Shown here: in pieces, positions 32,269 to 41,244 of the stretch
Layout of the letters: each line of letters begins with the position of its first letter
How positions within the stretch are numbered: the first letter of the stretch is position 1
Origin: Acidimicrobiia bacterium
GTDB lineage: Bacteria > Acidobacteriota > Vicinamibacteria > Vicinamibacterales > SCN-69-37
Assembly (NCBI GenBank): GCA_016871335.1
Contig: VFZF01000010.1
Span: 62,001-126,000 of the forward strand
Direction of reading: 5' to 3'
Length of the DNA: 64,000 nt
The notes under the pieces: model-generated
Seen by the model: only the letters and a program-made list of their open reading frames with translations
What the model was told of the DNA's origin: nothing
The model's database searches: none
Translations under genes and position numbers: made by a program

Positions 32269-33278
32269 TGTTTGCTGAGTGGCTTGAGAAACTGCGCCGG
32301 CACGAGGACCTGACCGAGGCAGAGGCGGCAAGTGCGATGGGCATCATCATGGACGGCCAGGCGCAACCCGCGCACATTGCGGGGCTGCTGATGGCGCTGG
32401 CCCTCAAGGGCGAACGTCCGCCGGAGATGGTGGGGTTTGCCACGGCGATGCGGGAGCGGGCGGTGGCGCTTCCAGCGCCGGTGGGCGATGTGTTCGACAC
32501 CTGCGGGACGGGGGGCGACGGCGCGCACACGTTCAACGTGTCCACGGCCGCAGCGATTGTGCTCGCGTCCTGCGGCGTGCGTGTGGCGAAACACGGCAAC
32601 CGGGCCGTGTCGAGCCGGTGCGGCAGTGCCGATGTGTTCGAGACGCTGGGCGTCGCGCTTGATGCGCCCCCGGCGCGGGTCGCGCAGACGCTGCTCGACG
32701 CGAACCTGGCCTTTTTCTTCGCGCCCGCGTGGCACCCGTCGATGAAACACGCGGGACCAACACGCCGGGAACTGGGGGTGCGCACGGCGTTTAATCTGCT
32801 GGGCCCACTGACCAATCCGGCTGGTGCGCGTCGACAACTCGTTGGGGTCTCGCGCCCGGAACACACGGAGTTGCTGGCCCGCACACTCGGTCTGCTCGGC
32901 ACGCAGCGCGCCTGGGTGGTGCACGGGGCCGATGGCCTCGACGAATTGTCCACGACCGGGTTCACGAAGGTCTCCGAGTTTCAGCACGGCGCGGTGCGCA
33001 CGTTTTATCTCCATCCGTCGGATGTGGGATTGTCGGTCGCGCCCAAGGAGGCCCTGGTCGGCGGCACCGCGGCCGAGAACGCCGCGCTCATCGAGCGATT
33101 GCTCGCGGGTGAACGCGGCGCGGCCCGCGACATCGTGTTGCTGAACGCCGGAGCGGGGCTCCTGATTGCCGGCGCGGCTGACTCCGTGCGCGATGGCATC
33201 GCGGCGGCCGCAGACGCAATCGACGGCGGCCGTGCAGCCGCCACCCTGGAAACGCTGCGGCAGGTCGCTCGGCCATGA
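32268..33278 (+). CDS. trpD: Anthranilate phosphoribosyltransferase
   Basis: Joins anthranilate to phosphoribosyl pyrophosphate. 336 residues. Signatures: DTCGTGGDGAHTFNVSTAAA (PRPP loop), KHGNRAVSSRCGSADV, FFFAPAWHPSMK and RTAFNLLGPLTNPAGA. The ATG at 32268 is chosen for the TGATG overlap with trpG; longer frames run into trpG. Stop overlaps trpC by 4 bp. Confidence 0.96.
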   Translation: MFAEWLEKLRRHEDLTEAEAASAMGIIMDGQAQPAHIAGLLMALALKGERPPEMVGFATAMRERAVALPAPVGDVFDTCGTGGDGAHTFNVSTAAAIVLASCGVRVAKHGNRAVSSRCGSADVFETLGVALDAPPARVAQTLLDANLAFFFAPAWHPSMKHAGPTRRELGVRTAFNLLGPLTNPAGARRQLVGVSRPEHTELLARTLGLLGTQRAWVVHGADGLDELSTTGFTKVSEFQHGAVRTFYLHPSDVGLSVAPKEALVGGTAAENAALIERLLAGERGAARDIVLLNAGAGLLIAGAADSVRDGIAAAADAIDGGRAAATLETLRQVARP

Positions 33279-34072
33279 GCGCATCGTCGAGTGATCTGCT
33301 GTCGGCAATCATGGCCTCGTCGGCGACGACGGCGCGCGCCCGGGCGGCCCGGGAAGGCGCAGTTGTCGAGCGGGCGGCGGCGGCTCGGCAGCCACGCGGA
33401 GGGCTGTTTCGTGAGCGGCTGAACGGTGCGGGCGTGTCGGTCATCGCCGAATGCAAGCGGCGGTCGCCGTCGAAAGGCATCCTGCGCGTGGACTACGACC
33501 CTGCGGCGGTCGCTCGCGGCTATGCCACGGCCGGTGCCGCTGCGATTTCCGTGCTGACCGAGACGGGGTTTTTTGACGGGGCACTGCCGCATCTTGAACA
33601 GGTGCGCGCAGCGGTGGAAGTGCCGGTGCTGCGGAAGGACTTTCTCTCCGATGAATTTCAGCTCATCGAGGCGCGCGCGGCAGGTGCCGATGCGATTCTG
33701 CTGATCGTGGCCGGACTGGATGATGGGCAGTTGACACGGCTGTTGCGGCGGGCGCGGACGGAAGGCCTGGCCGCGCTGGTGGAGGTGCACGATCGCGAGG
33801 AACTCACGCGCGCACTCGATGCCGGAGCCGACATCGTCGGCGTCAACAGCCGGAATCTCAAGACGCTCGAAGTGAATCTCGGCCTGCATGAGGCGTTGGT
33901 GGGAGCGATTCCTGACGGTGTCGTTGCGGTGGCGGAGAGCGGCTTGCGCACAGCCGGTGATCTGAAGCGGTTGAGTGCGGCGGGGTATCACGCGTTTCTG
34001 ATTGGCGAACATTTCATGGCGGCCGACGAACCCGGCGCCGCGCTGGGTGCGTTGCTGGAGGGCTGCGCATGA
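33275..34072 (+). CDS. trpC: Indole-3-glycerol phosphate synthase
   Basis: Closes the indole ring. 265 residues, (beta/alpha)8 barrel. [16 protein letters not shown] carries the catalytic Lys and the SPS phosphate motif; [13 protein letters not shown] and [13 protein letters not shown] follow, and [10 protein letters not shown] ends the phosphate site. The first 45 residues form the usual helical N-terminus. Overlaps both neighbours by 4 bp. Confidence 0.96.
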   Translation: MSASSSDLLSAIMASSATTARARAAREGAVVERAAAARQPRGGLFRERLNGAGVSVIAECKRRSPSKGILRVDYDPAAVARGYATAGAAAISVLTETGFFDGALPHLEQVRAAVEVPVLRKDFLSDEFQLIEARAAGADAILLIVAGLDDGQLTRLLRRARTEGLAALVEVHDREELTRALDAGADIVGVNSRNLKTLEVNLGLHEALVGAIPDGVVAVAESGLRTAGDLKRLSAAGYHAFLIGEHFMAADEPGAALGALLEGCA

Positions 34073-35931
34073 CCGTCGTCAAGATGTGTGGACTGACGCG
34101 TCGCGAGGACGTGGACGCCGCCGTGGCCGCCGGGGCCACCGCGCTCGGGTTCGTGATGTGGCCGGGCAGCCCACGGGCCGTCAGACCGGAGCGGGTCGCG
34201 ACGATCACCACTGGTGTGCCGTCGCACGTGATGAAGGTCGGCGTGTTTGTCGACGCTCCGGTGGCGGCGGTCGCGCAGGCGGTCACGGCGGCCGGACTGA
34301 CGGCGATTCAGCTGCACGGCCGGGAGGACGCCCGTGAGTACCTCGCGCTCGGAGTGCAGGTGATCACGGCCGTCGCGCCGCAGTCCGATGCCGACATCCG
34401 CGCGGCGATCGCGCTGCCGGGCACGGTTATCGTCCTTGTGGATGCACACGATCCGGTGCAGCGCGGGGGGACAGGGCGATCGGCGAACTGGCCGATGGCC
34501 AAACAGATCGCCGCCGCACGGCCAATCCTTCTCGCCGGCGGACTGACCGCCTCGAATGTCGCAGAAGCCGTCAACGCGGTGGAGCCCTGGGGCATCGACG
34601 TGTCCTCCGGCATCGAATCATCTCCGGGCATCAAGGACCCAGCCCGCATTCAGCAATTCATGACCCACATCCGTCTATCCGCCCACCCGCCCACCCGCCC
34701 ATCCGTCGGCCCATCGTTTGGCCAGCGCGACCCCGATTCGCGCGGCTACTTCGGCGAATTCGGCGGCCGGTTCATTCCGGAGACGCTGGTCGCTCCGGTG
34801 GAGTCACTGACGGCCGCGTACGTCGCCGCGCGAACCGACCCGGCGTTTGTCGCGGAGTTGCAGCGTCTGCTGTCCACGTTTGTCGGGCGGCCGACGCCGC
34901 TGTACGAGGCCTCCCATCTCACCGGGGACTCCGGCGTCCGCGTGTTTCTCAAGCGCGAGGACCTGGCGCACACCGGGGCGCACAAGATCAACAACGCGGT
35001 CGGACAGGTCTTGCTCGCGCGCCGGATGGGGAAGACCCGGGTGGTGGCGGAAACCGGCGCCGGACAACATGGCGTGGCCACGGCCACCGCGTGTGCGTTG
35101 CTCGGACTGGAATGTGTCGTGTACATGGGCGCCGACGACATGGCGCGCCAGGCACTGAACGTGTTCCGCATGCGGGTGCTCGGGACGACGGTCACGTCGG
35201 TCGACGGCGGCAGCCGCACGCTGAAGGATGCGATCAACGAAGCGATGCGCGACTGGGTGGCCAACGTGTCGACCACGGCGTACGTGCTTGGTTCGGTCCT
35301 CGGACCGCATCCGTATCCGCTGATGGTGCGTGAATTCCAGTCGGTGATTGGCGCCGAAGCACGGGCGCAGATTCTGCGCGACACCGGCCGGTTGCCGGAT
35401 GCGGTCGTCGCGTGTGTGGGGGGGGGCAGCAACGCGATGGGGATCTTCGACGCCTTTGTCGCAGACCGAGGCGTGCGGTTGATTGGCGTCGAGGCGGGCG
35501 GCCGCGGCATTCGTGACGGGGAACATGCGGCGCGGTTTGCCGGAGGAGTCGCCGGTGTGTTGCATGGCACACGCAGCCTGCTGTTGCAGGACAAACACGG
35601 CAACATCCTGGCCACACACTCGGTGTCGGCCGGTCTCGACTATCCATCGGTCGGCCCCGAGCACGCGCATCTGGCGTCGATCGGCCGCACGGAATATGCG
35701 TGGGTGGACGATGACGCCGCGTTGCGTGGCTTTGTCTGGCTGGCGCGTCAGGAGGGCCTGCTGCCCGCGCTTGAGTCGTCACACGCGGCGGCGTGGCTCC
35801 AGGAACACCTCGTCGAATTCCAGCGCGGGGCCATCGTCATCCTCAACCTCTCGGGTCGGGGGGACAAGGACGTCGAGACGGTCAGGGGACTTCTTGAGGT
35901 CCAGGGGCCGGGGTTCGGGGGGGGGCGATGA
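34069..35931 (+). CDS. trpFB: Fused phosphoribosylanthranilate isomerase / tryptophan synthase beta chain
   Basis: One 620-residue chain with two pathway enzymes. TrpF part (about 1-202): catalytic Cys7 in KMCGLTR, Asp125 in VLVDAHD, and [13 protein letters not shown]. TrpB part (about 222-620): [20 protein letters not shown] Lys306 in [33 protein letters not shown] and the glutamate region [12 protein letters not shown]. The linker (about 203-220, [13 protein letters not shown]) is encoded by octamer repeats. The frame is open throughout, so either a real fusion or a recently joined gene pair. TrpB would still need to pair with TrpA, encoded next with a 4-bp overlap. Confidence 0.94.
   Translation: MTVVKMCGLTRREDVDAAVAAGATALGFVMWPGSPRAVRPERVATITTGVPSHVMKVGVFVDAPVAAVAQAVTAAGLTAIQLHGREDAREYLALGVQVITAVAPQSDADIRAAIALPGTVIVLVDAHDPVQRGGTGRSANWPMAKQIAAARPILLAGGLTASNVAEAVNAVEPWGIDVSSGIESSPGIKDPARIQQFMTHIRLSAHPPTRPSVGPSFGQRDPDSRGYFGEFGGRFIPETLVAPVESLTAAYVAARTDPAFVAELQRLLSTFVGRPTPLYEASHLTGDSGVRVFLKREDLAHTGAHKINNAVGQVLLARRMGKTRVVAETGAGQHGVATATACALLGLECVVYMGADDMARQALNVFRMRVLGTTVTSVDGGSRTLKDAINEAMRDWVANVSTTAYVLGSVLGPHPYPLMVREFQSVIGAEARAQILRDTGRLPDAVVACVGGGSNAMGIFDAFVADRGVRLIGVEAGGRGIRDGEHAARFAGGVAGVLHGTRSLLLQDKHGNILATHSVSAGLDYPSVGPEHAHLASIGRTEYAWVDDDAALRGFVWLARQEGLLPALESSHAAAWLQEHLVEFQRGAIVILNLSGRGDKDVETVRGLLEVQGPGFGGGR
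34679..34702 (+). repeat. Octamer tandem repeat (CCGCCCAC) at the trpF-trpB junction
   Basis: Three in-phase units CCGCCCAC, CCGCCCAC, CCGCCCAT, with degenerate continuation to about 34720. It encodes the linker between the two enzyme domains. The same unit recurs upstream of nth (51814-51845). Confidence 0.85.
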
Positions 35932-36710
35932 GTCGGTTGGTTGCCACATTCGAGCGACTTCGGCGCACGAAGGCGCCGGGCCTGGTGTGTTACGTCACGG
36001 CAGGGGATCCCGACATCGAGCGATCAACAGCGGTGGTGCGTGCGATCGCGGAGACGGGGGCGGATGTCATCGAAATCGGCGTGCCGTTTTCGGATCCCAT
36101 TGCCGATGGGCCGGTGATTCAGCGCGCGTCCGAACGGGCCTTGGCTGCGGGAACCTCGCTGACGTCGGTGCTCGCGATGGTGGCCGACCTGCGCACGACG
36201 TGTGAGACACCCATCGTGTTGTTCACGTACGTGAACCCCGTGGTGCGGATGGGCACGGCGGCGTTCGTCGATGCCGCCGCGAAGGCGGGGGTGGACGGGG
36301 TGTTGCTGCTGGACCTGCCCATCGAGGAGGCCGGCGAGATGCGCGCAGCGCTCGACAGCCGCGGACTCGACACCATCTTTCTTATCAGCCCGACGACCAC
36401 GGTGGACCGCCTGCGGACGGCGGCGAGTCTCGGTCGCGGGTTCCTGTATGCGATCTCCCGGCTGGGGGTGACCGGTGCGCGTGATGCGGTAGCCGGGACG
36501 GCGCGCCCGGTGGTTGAACAGATTCGGGCCGCGACCGACCTGCCGGTTGCGCTGGGATTCGGGATCTCGCGGCCTGAGCACGTGCGGGAGACCTGTGCGT
36601 ACGCCGATGCCGCGGTGGTCGGAAGCGCGCTCGTGCAGGTGATCGCCGATGCCGCACCGGGTGATGAGGCGCGGGCGGCAGGAGCCTTGGTGCGATGGCT
36701 GAAGAGTTGA
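35928..36710 (+). CDS. trpA: Tryptophan synthase alpha chain
   Basis: Splits indole-3-glycerol phosphate to indole, which passes to TrpB. 260 residues. Catalytic Glu in [23 protein letters not shown] (about residues 46-68) and Asp in [11 protein letters not shown]; phosphate loop [10 protein letters not shown] near 210. Start overlaps trpFB by 4 bp. Downstream lies the chorismate mutase remnant instead of an intact gene. Confidence 0.96.
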   Translation: MSRLVATFERLRRTKAPGLVCYVTAGDPDIERSTAVVRAIAETGADVIEIGVPFSDPIADGPVIQRASERALAAGTSLTSVLAMVADLRTTCETPIVLFTYVNPVVRMGTAAFVDAAAKAGVDGVLLLDLPIEEAGEMRAALDSRGLDTIFLISPTTTVDRLRTAASLGRGFLYAISRLGVTGARDAVAGTARPVVEQIRAATDLPVALGFGISRPEHVRETCAYADAAVVGSALVQVIADAAPGDEARAAGALVRWLKS

Positions 36711-36866
36711 ACATGGACGTCCTGGACCGGCTGCACGGCCAGATCGACCTCGTTGGACGAACGCCTGGTCACGTTGCCCAACGAGCGGGCGGCGTGTGCC
36801 CTGGAGATCGGGCGCATTATTGACGAAGGGCAGCGGCTCGCACGCGAGGCTGCGAAAGCCCGATAG
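36695..36866 (+). pseudogene. Chorismate mutase (AroQ) remnant, frameshifted and internally deleted
   Basis: From ATG 36695 (or 36713) the frame reads [13 protein letters not shown], the start of the AroQ first helix. One base too many at about 36752 breaks the frame; in the next frame [22 protein letters not shown] continues the same helix. It then jumps to [16 protein letters not shown] and TAG (36864-36866), which resembles the C-terminal end of AroQ. The middle part, including the usual catalytic Lys after IGR and the second helix, is missing. About 56 codons remain of about 90. The position between trpA and aroF fits a pathway gene. I see no slippery site that would argue for programmed frameshifting. 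Confidence 0.72.
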
Positions 36867-36903
36867 AATTACCAACGTTCGCAACGAAGGTGCAGGTACA
36901 GAC

Positions 36904-37950
36904 ATGGTCGTGGTGATGCAGGAACGCGCAACCGAAGCGCAGGTGGAGGCGGTGGTTGCGCAGTTGCTGGAGATGGGATACGCCATTCACCGTTCGAGCG
37001 GTGCCAATCGTGTGGTGATTGGGGCCGTGGGCGGCGGGCACGGCGATCCGGCGTTGATCGGAGTGCGCGAGGGAGTGCACGAGGTGCTTCGCATCAGCGT
37101 GCCCTACAAGCTGGCGAGCCGTACGTTCAAGCCCGAGAACACGGTCATCACGATCGGTGACGTGCGCATCGGTGGCGACGAAGTCGTGGTGATGGCGGGG
37201 CCCTGTTCCGCGGAGAATGAGGCGCAGGTCGAGGCCAGCGCGATCGCCGTCAAGCGGGCCGGCGCCAAGATCTTCCGCGGCGGGGCCTTCAAACCGCGCA
37301 GTTCCCCCTACAGCTTTCAGGGCCTCGGCGAAGACGGCCTGAAGATGCTCCGGGCGTCGGCTGACCGCCACGACCTGAAGCTCATCACCGAAGTGATGGA
37401 GATCGCCCAGATCGAGATTGTCCAGCAATACGCGGACATCCTCCAGGTCGGCGCGCGGAACATGCAGAACTACTCCCTGCTCCGCGAACTGGGCAAGGTG
37501 CGCAAGCCGGTGCTGCTCAAGCGCGGCCTGTCGGCGACGATCGAGGAGTGGTTGATGTCGGCGGAGTACATCCTGGCCGGCGGCAACCGCGAAGTCATGT
37601 TGTGTGAGCGTGGTATTCGGACGTTCGAGAGCTACACACGCAATACCTTCGACGTCTCCGCCATTCCCGTCGTCCAGCAACTGAGCCATCTGCCGGTGAT
37701 TGCCGACCCGAGCCATGGGACCGGCCGGCGCGACAAGGTCGCCGCGATGGCGCGTGCTGCGGTGGCGGCGGGCTGCGACGGCCTGTTGATCGAAGTCCAC
37801 TGCGATCCGGATCACGCGCAGTCGGATGGCGCCCAGTCGCTGTTCCCGAATCAGTTTGATCAATTGATGGCCGAGTTGCGGATCATTGCACCGGCAATCG
37901 GCCGGAGCATCTGTGTCGCATCGGTGGCGCGTCGCGGCTGGGGCCGCTGA
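36904..37950 (+). CDS. aroF: 3-deoxy-7-phosphoheptulonate (DAHP) synthase with N-terminal ferredoxin-like domain
   Basis: First enzyme of the shikimate pathway. 348 residues. The N-terminal 70 residues ([21 protein letters not shown]) form the ferredoxin-like regulatory domain known from Thermotoga DAHP synthase, which binds tyrosine or phenylalanine. The catalytic barrel has [44 protein letters not shown] and [17 protein letters not shown] 36904 is preferred; an upstream in-frame extension runs through the mutase remnant. GAAGG lies about 12 nt upstream as a possible ribosome-binding site. tyrA follows after 2 bp. Confidence 0.94.
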   Translation: MVVVMQERATEAQVEAVVAQLLEMGYAIHRSSGANRVVIGAVGGGHGDPALIGVREGVHEVLRISVPYKLASRTFKPENTVITIGDVRIGGDEVVVMAGPCSAENEAQVEASAIAVKRAGAKIFRGGAFKPRSSPYSFQGLGEDGLKMLRASADRHDLKLITEVMEIAQIEIVQQYADILQVGARNMQNYSLLRELGKVRKPVLLKRGLSATIEEWLMSAEYILAGGNREVMLCERGIRTFESYTRNTFDVSAIPVVQQLSHLPVIADPSHGTGRRDKVAAMARAAVAAGCDGLLIEVHCDPDHAQSDGAQSLFPNQFDQLMAELRIIAPAIGRSICVASVARRGWGR

Positions 37951-37952
37951 TT

Positions 37953-38783
37953 GTGATCGGAGCGCCGCCATTTGAGCGCGTCGGCATCATCGGCCTCGGC
38001 CTCATAGGCGGATCCGTCGCGCTGGCGGCCCGGCGATGCTGGCCCGGACTGCACATCACGGCGTGTGACCCGGCCCCTGTCACGCGAGAAGCAGTGACGC
38101 AGGGGGCGATTACCGCAGTCGTCGATCGCATCGAGGATCTCGCCGCCTGCGATCTCATCGTCATCGCGACCCCGGTCCAGACCGTGCCGCAGATTCTTGA
38201 GGTGCTGGCGCTGACCGGCACGCGGGCACTGGTGACTGATGTGTCGAGCACCAAACGCATGGTGATGGATGCGGCGTCGCGCGCCCGTGTGACGTTTGCG
38301 GGCGGGCATCCCGTGGCCGGATCGGAATCGTCGGGACTGGCTGCCGCACGGGCGGACCTGTTCGACGGCAAGCCGTGGCTGCTGGTCTCTGCGAATGCGG
38401 GGGAGGCCCTGGACGCGATGCTGACGACAGTCACGGTGGCGCTCGGGGCGAAGCCGGCGTGGACCGATGCGGTGACCCACGATCGCGTGATGGCGCACGT
38501 GAGTCACGCACCTCAGGTGGTGTCTACGGCATTGATGGCCGCCTCAGCGGAGGCGGTGGGCCCCGATGGCGTCGCCTGGTCCGGCTCGGGATTTGCCGAC
38601 ATGACGCGCCTCGCGTCATCTTCCTCCGATATGTGGCAGGGCATTCTCTCCACCAACGCCGACTTCATCGCTGAGGCGCTCGACGGCATTGCCGCGAAGC
38701 TCCCGACGTCCTCACAGGCGCTCATGGACACGCCTGCCGTGCGCGACCTGTTCGAGCGCGCGCGTGCGATCAAGAAGGGCTGA
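37953..38783 (+). CDS. tyrA: Prephenate dehydrogenase
   Basis: Oxidises prephenate to 4-hydroxyphenylpyruvate for tyrosine. 276 residues, no ACT domain and no fused mutase. NAD-binding [11 protein letters not shown] near residue 12, VTDVSSTK near 92, [13 protein letters not shown] near 112, and [11 protein letters not shown] near 180. GTG start 2 bp after aroF. It depends on prephenate from chorismate mutase, whose gene next door is broken. Confidence 0.93.
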   Translation: MIGAPPFERVGIIGLGLIGGSVALAARRCWPGLHITACDPAPVTREAVTQGAITAVVDRIEDLAACDLIVIATPVQTVPQILEVLALTGTRALVTDVSSTKRMVMDAASRARVTFAGGHPVAGSESSGLAAARADLFDGKPWLLVSANAGEALDAMLTTVTVALGAKPAWTDAVTHDRVMAHVSHAPQVVSTALMAASAEAVGPDGVAWSGSGFADMTRLASSSSDMWQGILSTNADFIAEALDGIAAKLPTSSQALMDTPAVRDLFERARAIKKG

Positions 38784-38790
38784 CCTGCGC

Positions 38791-40725
38791 ATGGCGAGCC
38801 CGCTGTGGACTCCGGACCAGGCGCGGATCGAGGCCGCCACGCTGACACGGTTCACGACAGCTCTCGCAACCCGCACGGGGACCACGTATCCGGATTACGC
38901 GGCACTGCACGCATGGTCGGTCACCCATCGCGGAGAATTCTGGTCGGCCGTGTGGGACTTCTGCGAGGTCATTGGCGAGAAGGGGAACCGCGACGTTATG
39001 GATGGCAAGCGGATGCCAGGAGCGCAATTCTTTCCGGAGGCCCGCATCAACTTCGCTGAAAACCTGCTGCGCCGCGATGACGATGGCCTGGCTATCCTTG
39101 CGGTGGAGGAAACCGGCGCGGAGCGGCGACTGACGTGGCGCGAGCTGCGCACCGAGGTTGCGGGGTGTGCGGCCGCGTTTCGCGCAGCCGGCGTCGAGTC
39201 AGGAGACCGCGTCGCCGGATTCATGGCGAATGTGCCTGAAGCCGTGATCGCGGCACTCGCCGCCGCATCGATTGGCGCGGTCTGGTCCTCGTGTTCGCCT
39301 GATTTTGGCGTGCAAGGAGTCATCGATCGCTTCGGTCAGATCGAACCCAAGGTGCTCGTGGCCGTGGCCGGCTACCACTACGGCGGCAAATATCACGACT
39401 GCCTCCCGAAGCTGCGCGAGATCGCCGAACGCCTTCCCACGCTCCGCAAGACCTTCATCGTGGGACACCCGCCAGGGACCTCCGGACCCCTGGATCCGTG
39501 GTCCGCGAACCCTGGACTCTGGACCCCGGACCCTTGGACCAGACTGGCTTTCAACCACCCCCTCTATGTCCTGTATTCCTCGGGCACCACAGGCGTGCCG
39601 AAGTGCATCGTGCATGGGCACGGAGGCACGCTCCTGCAGCATCTGAAGGAGCACCAGTTGCACGCCGACGTGCGGGCGGGTGACCGGGTGTTCTACTTCA
39701 CCACGTGTGGCTGGATGATGTGGAACTGGGTGGTGTCGGCGTTGGCATCCGGCGCGACGATCGTGCTGTACGACGGGTCGCCGATGTATCCCGATGGCCA
39801 CCGGTTGTTCAACCTCGCGCAGGCGCACGGCGTGACGTTGTTCGGCACGTCGGCGAAGTTCATTGATGCGGTGCACAAGGCGGGCCTTCGTCCGAAGGAG
39901 ACCCACGACCTGCGTTCCGTCCGCACGATCGCGTCCACGGGGTCGCCGTTGTCGCCGGAGAGTTTTGACTTCGTGTACGACGGCATCAAGGCCGACGTGC
40001 ATCTGGCGTCGATCTCGGGCGGCACCGATATCGTGAGTTGTTTTGTCGGCGGCGTGCCGACGCTGCCGGTGTGGCGTGGTGAAATCCAGGGACCGGGCCT
40101 CGGCATGGCGGTGGATACGTGGGACGCCGATGGCGAGACGGTGGCGCCCGGCGCCGGCCAGGGCGAACTGGTGTGCACGGCGCCATTCCCGTCGATGCCG
40201 ATTGGTTTCTGGAACGATCCGGAGGGCGCCAAATACCACGCGACCTACTTCGACCGGTTTCCCGGCGCCTGGTGCCATGGCGACTGGGCCGAGCGGACCG
40301 ACCATGGTGGGTTCATGATCCACGGCCGCTCCGACGCGACCCTGAATCCCCGGGGGGTGCGGATCGGCACCGCCGAGATCTACCGGCAGGTCGAGCAACT
40401 GCCGGACGTGCTCGAAAGTCTGGCGGTGGGGCAGCAGTGGGATGGCGACGAGCGGATCGTGTTGTTCGTGCGGCTGCGCGACGGGCTCGTGCTCGACGAC
40501 GAGGTTCGGAAGACCATCGTGAGGCAGATTCGCAGCAACACGTCCCCGCGTCACGTGCCTGCGAAGATCCTGCAGGTACCGGAGCTCCCGCGCACCAAGA
40601 GCGGCAAACTCGTTGAACTGGCCGTCAGGAATGTGATTCACGGTCAGCCCGTGAAGAACCTTGAAGCGCTCGCGAATCCGGACGCGCTGCGGCACTTTGA
40701 GGCCCGTGAGGAGTTGCGGAGTTGA
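38791..40725 (+). CDS. Acetoacetyl-CoA synthetase
   Basis: Activates acetoacetate to acetoacetyl-CoA. 644 residues, an adenylate-forming enzyme. AMP motif [18 protein letters not shown], the acetoacetate-CoA ligase marker [11 protein letters not shown], and C-terminal [19 protein letters not shown] with Lys in [12 protein letters not shown] 38791 gives the usual N-terminus ([19 protein letters not shown]); longer frames enter tyrA. A GGAC-type repeat tract (39484-39540) encodes an extra stretch of about 20 residues ([18 protein letters not shown]) between HPP and [13 protein letters not shown]. Seven bp after tyrA, so it may share the operon, though it has no aromatic role. Confidence 0.92.
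   Translation: MASPLWTPDQARIEAATLTRFTTALATRTGTTYPDYAALHAWSVTHRGEFWSAVWDFCEVIGEKGNRDVMDGKRMPGAQFFPEARINFAENLLRRDDDGLAILAVEETGAERRLTWRELRTEVAGCAAAFRAAGVESGDRVAGFMANVPEAVIAALAAASIGAVWSSCSPDFGVQGVIDRFGQIEPKVLVAVAGYHYGGKYHDCLPKLREIAERLPTLRKTFIVGHPPGTSGPLDPWSANPGLWTPDPWTRLAFNHPLYVLYSSGTTGVPKCIVHGHGGTLLQHLKEHQLHADVRAGDRVFYFTTCGWMMWNWVVSALASGATIVLYDGSPMYPDGHRLFNLAQAHGVTLFGTSAKFIDAVHKAGLRPKETHDLRSVRTIASTGSPLSPESFDFVYDGIKADVHLASISGGTDIVSCFVGGVPTLPVWRGEIQGPGLGMAVDTWDADGETVAPGAGQGELVCTAPFPSMPIGFWNDPEGAKYHATYFDRFPGAWCHGDWAERTDHGGFMIHGRSDATLNPRGVRIGTAEIYRQVEQLPDVLESLAVGQQWDGDERIVLFVRLRDGLVLDDEVRKTIVRQIRSNTSPRHVPAKILQVPELPRTKSGKLVELAVRNVIHGQPVKNLEALANPDALRHFEAREELRS
39484..39540 (+). repeat. Degenerate GGAC-type heptamer tract inside acetoacetyl-CoA synthetase
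   Basis: Repeated CCTGGA, CTGGACC and CCCGGAC-like units, kept in frame. It encodes Pro/Trp/Asp-rich residues in a surface loop before the ATP-binding motif. Same family as the tracts at 2184, 4045 and 62934. Confidence 0.7.
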
Positions 40726-40727
40726 TT

Positions 40728-40754
40728 GGCGCGCTCAAGTTCAGCGCGCCCTAC
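40728..40754 (+). repeat. REP-like palindrome, copy 1
   Basis: GGCGCGCT, loop CAAGTTC, AGCGCGCC, then CTAC. It starts 2 bp after the synthetase stop codon, between convergent genes. Confidence 0.75.
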
Positions 40755-40755
40755 G

Positions 40756-40774
40756 GGACTGCGGACTGCGGACC
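40756..40774 (+). repeat. Heptamer repeat (GGACTGC, two copies plus GGACC)
   Basis: Two perfect GGACTGC units and a partial third, directly beside REP-like copy 1 and just before the convergent secreted-protein stop. Confidence 0.7.
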
Positions 40775-40776
40775 GG

Positions 40777-41202
40777 CTATTGTCCCTGCGCCCTGACCGT
40801 CTGACGGAGTGACAGGACAATCTTGCTGCCCTGTTTCATCCTGAAGACGACGTCGTAGTTGCCCGGGTCCTTGTAGGTGTGGTCGGCCGTGTAGCGGCGC
40901 CGGATGGTGCTTTTGCCGGCTTCGTAGGGCTCGCAGTCCTCACTCGACTCCGAGGTGGTGGTGTCGTCCCAGATCCACTCGATCCTTGGGCAGTAGTAGT
41001 CCTGGAAATCGTCGGCACCGTCCGTTAACTCCGCGGTCGCCACGATGCGCTGTGGCACAAAAATCAGTGTGGGATTCACGCGAAGGGCGGCCTTGGGTTT
41101 CCCTTTGCCCTGGGTCGCATCCCCGGACAGGCCTGGGGCCCAGGTCGGAACGACGATTAGTGTACCAACCAGGCTCAGGAGCCAGGCCAGCCGGGGTATC
41201 AT
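40777..41202 (-). CDS. Secreted protein of unknown function
   Basis: 141 residues. A signal peptide (MIPRLAWLLSLVGTLIVVP, about residues 1-21) precedes a beta-rich domain. The pattern of IVATAELTDGADD, CPRIEWIWDDTTTSESSEDC and the YTADHTYKDPGNYDVVFRM ending resembles PKD-like Ig folds, where H/Y-x-Y-x3-G-x-Y-x-V is typical. Two Cys may form a disulphide. A TTG start at 41235 would extend it by 11 residues, but the ATG puts the signal peptide at the N-terminus. Function not recognised. Confidence 0.7.
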   Translation of the reverse strand: MIPRLAWLLSLVGTLIVVPTWAPGLSGDATQGKGKPKAALRVNPTLIFVPQRIVATAELTDGADDFQDYYCPRIEWIWDDTTTSESSEDCEPYEAGKSTIRRRYTADHTYKDPGNYDVVFRMKQGSKIVLSLRQTVRAQGQ

Positions 41203-41244
41203 GCTCGATCTCACGATTGGCTGGCAGTCTACCAAAGGGGCAGC

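Noticed and set aside
36740-36760. Programmed frameshift in the chorismate mutase frame
   Set aside because: No slippery heptamer or stimulating structure, and the protein would still lack its catalytic middle.
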